From: JB111 sp049856295
Lineage (GTDB): Bacteria > Actinomycetota > Actinomycetes > Actinomycetales > Actinomycetaceae
Length of the DNA stretch: 64,000 bases
Direction of reading: 5' to 3'
Assembly: GCF_049856295.1 (NCBI RefSeq)
Contig: NZ_JBNDMZ010000011.1
Location: forward strand, 1-64,000
The notes below the pieces were generated by a model. The model worked only from the letters and a program-made list of their open reading frames with translations. It was not told the origin of the DNA and searched no databases. Positions 58,368 to 64,000 of this stretch are shown here, piece by piece. The translations under genes were made by a program, and so were the position numbers. Position 1 is the stretch's first letter; each line of letters starts with the position of its first letter.

Positions 58368-61300
58368 TCACCCGCCCACGCGATACGAGTCCTCGGCGAC
58401 GACGTCGCCCGACGAGTTCCGGACGACGACCCGGATCCAGTCCCCGGTCTCCCCGTAGTACTTGCCCTCGAGCCGGGTGCCGTTACCCGCACCGTTCGGG
58501 GTGAACGTGTAGGGGTTGGGGAAGTTCGGGGTCGGGGTGATGAGGGACGTCGCGTTCGAGCTGTCGCCGTAGTACCAGGTGACCTCGTAGGGACCGTCGT
58601 CGTAGTGCTCGAAGTTGTCGTAGCTGAACTCGAGCCACTTGCAGTCGTCGTTCGACTCCAGGCACGGGGGGTTGCCCGGCTCGCCCCGGGCGTCGTTGTT
58701 GCGCTGGACGGTCACGGTACGGGCGGGCGGATCGGGCTCGTCACCCGTGGCGTCGCTGTCCGAGTCCGTCCGCCTGGTGCTCGAGGGATCGTCCCGGACG
58801 ACGGTGATCGTGGCGTCGTAGGTCGTGTTCCACTCGGCCGCGTTGATCGTCGTGCTCGACTGCGAGAGCGCGTCGATACGGCCCTGACCGGTGATCTCGA
58901 CGTACGCCTCGCGGATGGGCCGACCGTTGCCGTCCGGCACCGACCACTCGACCTCGACGCGCGCGTCCTGCCCGTACTCGTTGGGCGTCGTCGCATCGAC
59001 CGTGACCGACGGCTCTCCGAACGGCCCGTACGGGATCGCCGCCGACGAGGCGCCGGACGGCTCGCCGCAGTACGTGTTGCACGCGCGGACGCGGAAGGTG
59101 TAGCTGGAGCCGTTGGTCAGGCCGCCGACCGAGTCGCCGCTCAGGGTCTGCCAGCCGCCACCGTTCATCGAGTACTCGTAGCGCTCGATCTCGTCGCCGC
59201 GGGGGTCGGCCGCCCCGTAGTCGAGGGTGACCTGCCCGTCCGAGCCGGTCGCGGTGACGCTCGGCGTCCCGGGCGCGGTGGGCTGGATGAACGACCTGAC
59301 GGTGCCGGATCGCGGGCTCGCCGGCCCCTGGTCCACGTCGTTGGTCGCCGAGACCGCGACCGAGTAGTCGTGGCCCTCGGGCGCGTCCTGCGTGAAGGAG
59401 GTGGACTGGGTGGTGAACCGGGAGAACTCCGCGCCGTCCTGGAAGATGACGACCTCGTAGCCGGTGATCGGCGAGCCGTTGGCGTCGGCCGGCGCGAACG
59501 AGCCGGTGATCTGGGCGGCGATCGGCGAGTCGACGCGCTGGACGTCCGGCGTGCCCGGAGCCGTCGGCGGACCGGCGGGCACGACGGCCTGCGACCAGGG
59601 CGACCACTCGGACGGCTCGTCGGCGCCGTTGTGCGCGCGCACCCGGAACGTGTAGCTCGTGCCGTTGCTCAGCCCGCTCCACGTGTGGCTCGTCCCCGTG
59701 GCGGAGACCTGGCCGCCGCCGGTGGACGGCGTGACCTGGACGTCGTACCGCTCGACCGGGGTCCCGCGCGAGACGGGCGTCTCCCACGCGAGCTGGACCT
59801 GGCCGTCGCCCCGCTCGGCGGACGGCGCCTCGGGCCGCTCGGGCCGCACGTCGGGGATCGCGGGACCGGACGGGGCGGACGGCTCGGAGTCGCCGACCTC
59901 GTTGGTCGCGATGACGGTGAACGTGTACTCCTGGCCGTTCGTCAGACCGCCGATCGTGCAGGTCGTCGTCCCGCACTCCTGCCGGTGCCCCGCGGTGTCC
60001 ACCGTGTAGCCCGTGATCGGGGAGCCGTTGGCGACCGGCGCCGCCCACGTGAGGACGACCGCGCCGTCCTGCACCTCCTGGACGCGCGGCGGCGTGGGCG
60101 TGCCCGGGACGCCGACGACGTTCATCGTGATGCGTGCCTCGGTCTGCCGGGACGGCAGGCCGGTGGCGTCCTCGACCGTCACCCGCACGGTGAGCGGGCC
60201 GACGAAGTCCTCCGCAGGCGTGACGGACACGTCGGTCAGCGAGTTGTCGACCTGCGCGATGCCCTGCTCGGCGGCCGCGGAGACGATGGTCAGCGGTTCG
60301 CCGTCGTCCTCGTACGGGTTGAACGCGCCCTCGAGGATGTCGACGGTCTCGGTCTCGCCCTGCTCGACCTCGCCGAGGTCGACGTCCGGCACGGACGGGG
60401 GCTGCCGGTTCGAGGCGGTCACCTGGACGCGCACGACGCCGGGCACCGGGTCGTTGACGCCGTCCGAGACGGTCATCGGCAGGTCGAGGGTCTGGCCGGG
60501 CACGACGTCGACGGCGGCCTCGACGGTGAGCGTGTGGCCGTCGACGCTCGCGGTGAGCCCGTCGGGGACGCCGTCCTCGACCACCTCGAGGCGCAGGGAG
60601 GAGAAGTCCTCCGGGTCGTCGATCGCCGAGCGCAGGTTGACCGAGCCGGGCTCCTCGCCGGGGACGACCTCGACCTCGCCGCCGCGGAAGGTCGGCGCGA
60701 TGTTGACGCCGTCGGGCACCACCGTGATGGGCAGGGTGAGCCGCGAGCTGAGCCCCTCCTGCGCGGTCTCCCCGTCGGTGACCTCGAACGTGATCGACGC
60801 CGGCCCGTAGTAGTCGGGGGCGGACGTGAACTGCAGGGTGGTCGCGTCGACCACCGGGCTCGAGCCGTCCGAGCTCGTCGCCGACACCTGGGTCTCGTCG
60901 GTCAGGCGGATGTCGCGGCCGGACGGGGCGACCACGTAGTCGTCGAGGTCGATCTCGATGCGCTCGCCCGAGTGCACCTCGATCGGGTCGACGTCGGTGC
61001 GCAGCACCGGGCCCGTGTCCTCCGAGCCGGGCACGTCGATGAACGCGAAGCCCTCGATGCCGTCGGGGTCGGTGACCTGGTAGGTGACGACCTGACGGGT
61101 CGGCAGCACGGGGACCTGCACGTCGTTGCCGGCCACGCGGGCGCCCTCGGGCGGGTCGACGAGGGAGACGGTCAGGGCGTCCGCCGTCCCGTCGGGGTCC
61201 TCGTCGTTGGCGAGGACGGGCACGGTGACGATGTCGTGCCCGATGATGTCGGCCGGCGCCACGAGGTCGTCGCGCGCGAGCGGGGGCAGCAGCGGGGCGT

Positions 61301-64000
61301 CCGGCGTGATGTCGACCGTCGCGACGGCGGAGTCGAGCCCGCCGCGCCGGTCGGAGACCCGGTACACCAGCGAGAACGCCGCGGGCTCGGTCGGGGTGCT
61401 CACGCGGATGCGCTGCTGCTCGGTGGGCTCGGGGGCGAGCTCCGGCAGGTCGTCGAACGGTCCGCCGTCCGGGTCGTCGGCGAGGTAGAGCGGGTCGCCG
61501 TCGGGGTCGGTGTCGTTCGAGAGCACGTCGACGTCGACGGTCCTGCCCGGGCGCACCTGGACGGAGTCCTCCTGGGCCTGCGGGCGCGAGTTCGACAGGG
61601 GCGGGGGCACGACGGCGACACGCACCTGCGCCTGCGCCACCGCCCCGAGCCGGTCCCGCACCGAGTAGGTGAACGTGTCGGTGCCCGAGGACTGGCCGTA
61701 CGCCTCGTAGTCGAGGTATCCGGCGCCGACCTCGACCACGCGGCCGAGCTGCGGTGCGGTGCCGGCACCGAGCAGCTGGACCGAGTCGCCGTCCGGGTCG
61801 ATGCCGTACATCGGCACCTGGATGCGGATGCGCTCGCCGCCGAACGCGCGGGTCTCGATGGGCTCGGGCAGCGGCGCGGCGTTGGACTCCGAGGCGGCCT
61901 GGACGCGCACGGTGATGAGCGCGGAGGCGGAGTTCCCGTTCTCGTCGGTCACCGAGTAGACGGCGTTGACGCTCTGCGGGGTCTCGGGCGCCCGGAAGCG
62001 CACGACCTGGCCGGACGTGAAGAAGTGGCCGCTGTCGGGGTCGGGCTCCTCCGACAGCTCGGCGTCGAGCGTGTACTCCAGGCCCTGGGGATGGGAGTCG
62101 TTCTGGAGCACGGGGATCGTCACGTAGTCCCCGGCGCGCACGTCGACGACGTCGGGCTCCGCCACCGGCGGCTGCGGCTCGAGGTCGGACATGATCGGCA
62201 GGACGACGACCTCGCCGGTCGCCGTCCCGGTGCCGTTGGAGACGGTGTAGGTGAGGCGCTGCGGGCCGGCGGTCGTCTGCGTCGAGGTGATGCGCAGCAT
62301 CCGGTGCTCAAGGACGGAGACGACGAGCGGGGAGTCCTGAGGGACCTCGATCTGCTGGACCGCGAGCAGGCCGCCCGCCGGATCCTCGTCGTTGGCGAGG
62401 ACGTCGACGAGGACGGACCCGCCGGCGGGCAGGAGCGCGGTGTCGCGCACGGCGACCGGCGGCGCCTCGGTGTCGGGGGCGACGACGTCGACCCGGACGA
62501 GCCCGGTCGTGTCCTGGCCGCCGGAGTCGGCGACCACGTACTCGAGGTAGTTCGTGCCCTCGGTCAGTCCGGTGAGGTGGACCTGACCGGTGTCGTAGTC
62601 CGGGCGGACGTCCGCGATGTCGGACGGGGTGACGGAGCCGAGGCGGAGCGGCTCACCCTCGGGGTCGACGTCGTTGGCGAGGACCTCGACCATCGCCTCC
62701 TCCCCCACGCTGAGGGAGATGAAGTCGTTGACGGCCCGCGGCGGGAGGTTCTCGGCGTCGTGCACCTCGACCGGGACGACGACCTCGGTGACGTCCGTGC
62801 CGTCCGAGACGCGCACCGTCACCTCCTTGACGCCGGAGCTCGTGCCGGTGTCGACGAAGGTGAGGCGGCCGTCGGGGGTGAAGTGCACGACGTCGTCGGA
62901 TTCGGTGGAGGCGCCGGCGAGGAGCATCTCGTCGCCCTCGGGGTCCACCATCGAGCCGAGCACGTCGATCTCGCCGGTGCCGCCGAGGGCGAGGTCCATC
63001 CGGGGGTCGCGGTCCTCGCGCACCTGGGGCGGGCTGTTCTCGGTGTCCGGGACGACCCGCAGCGTGATCGTGCCCTCGGCCTCGCCGTTCTCCCGGCCGT
63101 CGGTGATCGTGTAGGGCACCGAGACCTGCCCGGACGCCGTCTCCGGGACCGCGACCTGGAGCGCGCGCCCGCCCATGATCGAGGACAGCACCCCGGTCTC
63201 CTCGGGGATCTCGCCGAACTCGGAGACGGTGAGCAGGTCGCCGTCGGGGTCGGTGTCGTTCGCGAGGACCTCGAGGACGGTGACGGAGCCGGGGCGTACG
63301 CCGAGGGCGTCGCCGACGGCGGTCGGCGGCCGGTTCTCCTCCTCGCGGTCGAGCGGCTGGTCCTCGAGGCGGTCGTCGGTCGAGTCCGTCTCCTCCTCGG
63401 AGTCGCCCTCCGGCGGGGTCGTGTCGTCCCAGTTGTCCACGAGCATCATGTCCTCCTGCGGGAGGTACACGGTGCCGGTGAGGGTGTCGTTGAGGACCAC
63501 GAGGTCGTGGTTCGTCCGCAGGCGCAGCTCGTGCTCGGAGCCCTGGAGCGGGACCTGGGCGTCGACCGCCTCGGAGTCGCCGCACTGGACGAGGTAGGAG
63601 CCCTCGGCGCCCGCCCAGGCGCCGTGGACGCAGCCGGCCACGACGATCGGCTCGGCCGGGGCGCCGATCATCTCGGAGCGGATGATCGTGGGCTCGTCGC
63701 CGTCCATCGGGACGAGCACGAGGGCGTCCCGGGTCGCGAGCGCCACGGTGCCACCGGCGTCGGAGGGCTGCTGGAGCGCGACGTCGGTGAGGTCGAGGTC
63801 GTAGCCGGTGAGGTCGAGGGGCTCGCGGTCGCCGCGCAGGACGAGCAGCTGCTCGTCCTCCTCGGTTACGACGGCGCCGACGGGGGTCGGGCCGACCGAG
63901 GTGAGGCCGACGTACTCCGCGCCGCCGAGGACGTCCGCGCCGACCCCGAGGTCGGTCGTGGCGAGAGCCTCGGTGGTCTCCTCCTCGGCCTCGGTGGTGG
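58368..64000 (-). CDS. giant surface protein with Ig/cadherin-like and fibronectin III repeats (5' partial)
   Basis: The reading frame stays open to the window edge, so at least 1,870 residues are visible and the start lies outside. The order from the N-terminal side is: an acidic Thr/Glu stretch and a beta-propeller-like region; about eleven Ig/cadherin-like repeats of roughly 95 residues with the signature VLANDTDPDGD and variants; then about five FN3 domains with LTNGQEYTFTV and SNGTSYTFRVRAHN. The protein is probably exported and multi-domain, a cell-surface or adhesion protein. It precedes moxR, a typical actinobacterial arrangement. Confidence 0.9.
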   Translation of the reverse strand, partial: TTEAEEETTEALATTDLGVGADVLGGAEYVGLTSVGPTPVGAVVTEEDEQLLVLRGDREPLDLTGYDLDLTDVALQQPSDAGGTVALATRDALVLVPMDGDEPTIIRSEMIGAPAEPIVVAGCVHGAWAGAEGSYLVQCGDSEAVDAQVPLQGSEHELRLRTNHDLVVLNDTLTGTVYLPQEDMMLVDNWDDTTPPEGDSEEETDSTDDRLEDQPLDREEENRPPTAVGDALGVRPGSVTVLEVLANDTDPDGDLLTVSEFGEIPEETGVLSSIMGGRALQVAVPETASGQVSVPYTITDGRENGEAEGTITLRVVPDTENSPPQVREDRDPRMDLALGGTGEIDVLGSMVDPEGDEMLLAGASTESDDVVHFTPDGRLTFVDTGTSSGVKEVTVRVSDGTDVTEVVVPVEVHDAENLPPRAVNDFISLSVGEEAMVEVLANDVDPEGEPLRLGSVTPSDIADVRPDYDTGQVHLTGLTEGTNYLEYVVADSGGQDTTGLVRVDVVAPDTEAPPVAVRDTALLPAGGSVLVDVLANDEDPAGGLLAVQQIEVPQDSPLVVSVLEHRMLRITSTQTTAGPQRLTYTVSNGTGTATGEVVVLPIMSDLEPQPPVAEPDVVDVRAGDYVTIPVLQNDSHPQGLEYTLDAELSEEPDPDSGHFFTSGQVVRFRAPETPQSVNAVYSVTDENGNSASALITVRVQAASESNAAPLPEPIETRAFGGERIRIQVPMYGIDPDGDSVQLLGAGTAPQLGRVVEVGAGYLDYEAYGQSSGTDTFTYSVRDRLGAVAQAQVRVAVVPPPLSNSRPQAQEDSVQVRPGRTVDVDVLSNDTDPDGDPLYLADDPDGGPFDDLPELAPEPTEQQRIRVSTPTEPAAFSLVYRVSDRRGGLDSAVATVDITPDAPLLPPLARDDLVAPADIIGHDIVTVPVLANDEDPDGTADALTVSLVDPPEGARVAGNDVQVPVLPTRQVVTYQVTDPDGIEGFAFIDVPGSEDTGPVLRTDVDPIEVHSGERIEIDLDDYVVAPSGRDIRLTDETQVSATSSDGSSPVVDATTLQFTSAPDYYGPASITFEVTDGETAQEGLSSRLTLPITVVPDGVNIAPTFRGGEVEVVPGEEPGSVNLRSAIDDPEDFSSLRLEVVEDGVPDGLTASVDGHTLTVEAAVDVVPGQTLDLPMTVSDGVNDPVPGVVRVQVTASNRQPPSVPDVDLGEVEQGETETVDILEGAFNPYEDDGEPLTIVSAAAEQGIAQVDNSLTDVSVTPAEDFVGPLTVRVTVEDATGLPSRQTEARITMNVVGVPGTPTPPRVQEVQDGAVVLTWAAPVANGSPITGYTVDTAGHRQECGTTTCTIGGLTNGQEYTFTVIATNEVGDSEPSAPSGPAIPDVRPERPEAPSAERGDGQVQLAWETPVSRGTPVERYDVQVTPSTGGGQVSATGTSHTWSGLSNGTSYTFRVRAHNGADEPSEWSPWSQAVVPAGPPTAPGTPDVQRVDSPIAAQITGSFAPADANGSPITGYEVVIFQDGAEFSRFTTQSTSFTQDAPEGHDYSVAVSATNDVDQGPASPRSGTVRSFIQPTAPGTPSVTATGSDGQVTLDYGAADPRGDEIERYEYSMNGGGWQTLSGDSVGGLTNGSSYTFRVRACNTYCGEPSGASSAAIPYGPFGEPSVTVDATTPNEYGQDARVEVEWSVPDGNGRPIREAYVEITGQGRIDALSQSSTTINAAEWNTTYDATITVVRDDPSSTRRTDSDSDATGDEPDPPARTVTVQRNNDARGEPGNPPCLESNDDCKWLEFSYDNFEHYDDGPYEVTWYYGDSSNATSLITPTPNFPNPYTFTPNGAGNGTRLEGKYYGETGDWIRVVVRNSSGDVVAEDSYRVGG

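Overview
The window is a very GC-rich chromosomal segment with dense, mostly minus-strand, tightly overlapping operons, many GTG starts and short intergenic spaces. The gene content points to an actinomycete, most likely of the Micrococcales (Cellulomonas/Georgenia-like): leuA-recO-uppS and glyS-dusB neighbourhoods, PASTA-type Ser/Thr kinases, an IdeR-like iron box, DinB/mycothiol-type proteins and the MoxR/DUF58/transglutaminase/FHA cluster. No phage, insertion sequence, CRISPR array, rRNA or tRNA was recognised. The organism cannot be named from sequence alone.

Region 1 (149-17610, minus strand) is a large polyol/sugar-phosphate catabolic locus. It holds a fused DhaK-DhaL ketose kinase, a zinc alcohol dehydrogenase, a DeoR regulator, two divergent GpsA-like (glycerol-3-phosphate dehydrogenase fold) enzymes, three FGGY kinases (one a clear ribulokinase), an AraD epimerase, an AraM/glycerol-1-phosphate-dehydrogenase-like enzyme, a HAD-IIA phosphatase, an unfamiliar multi-spanning membrane protein, an RpiB isomerase and a SorC regulator. 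glpD and glpK follow on the plus strand (17743-21134). Together these could oxidise polyols and phosphorylate the ketoses, or phosphorylate polyols and oxidise the polyol phosphates, then isomerise the products into the pentose phosphate and triose phosphate pools. No known transporter family is present, so the membrane protein is the candidate importer. Most genes here are followed by a near-perfect GC hairpin.

Region 2 (21265-34056) has housekeeping genes (dusB, glyS), two tandem paralogous receptor Ser/Thr kinases with PASTA and probable carbohydrate-binding-like C-terminal domains, a zinc ABC transporter behind two Zur-like operators, a DedA/VTT-like membrane protein, and a three-gene ArsR-SRPBCC-TIGR03086 operon with two matched operators.

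Region 3 (34057-42182) has a broken gene remnant, a five-gene siderophore uptake operon (binding protein, two permeases, ATPase, siderophore-interacting reductase) behind an IdeR-like box, a 75-bp tandem duplication of the uppS 3' end, then uppS, recO and a VapBC toxin-antitoxin pair. Region 4 (42183-51238) has leuA with a four-leucine leader peptide, two SGNH hydrolase paralogues, an OpuC-type osmoprotectant ABC operon with a DinB gene, and a pyridine-nucleotide-disulfide oxidoreductase.

Region 5 (51252-64000) is an envelope-associated cluster on the minus strand: a giant Ig-like/FN3 repeat protein whose 5' end lies beyond the window, a MoxR ATPase, a DUF58 protein, a TgpA-like transglutaminase-fold membrane protein whose catalytic triad appears to be lost, and a membrane FHA protein. 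Several starts in the window carry a -10-like hexamer 6-7 nt upstream and no ribosome binding site, which suggests leaderless transcripts are common in this organism.
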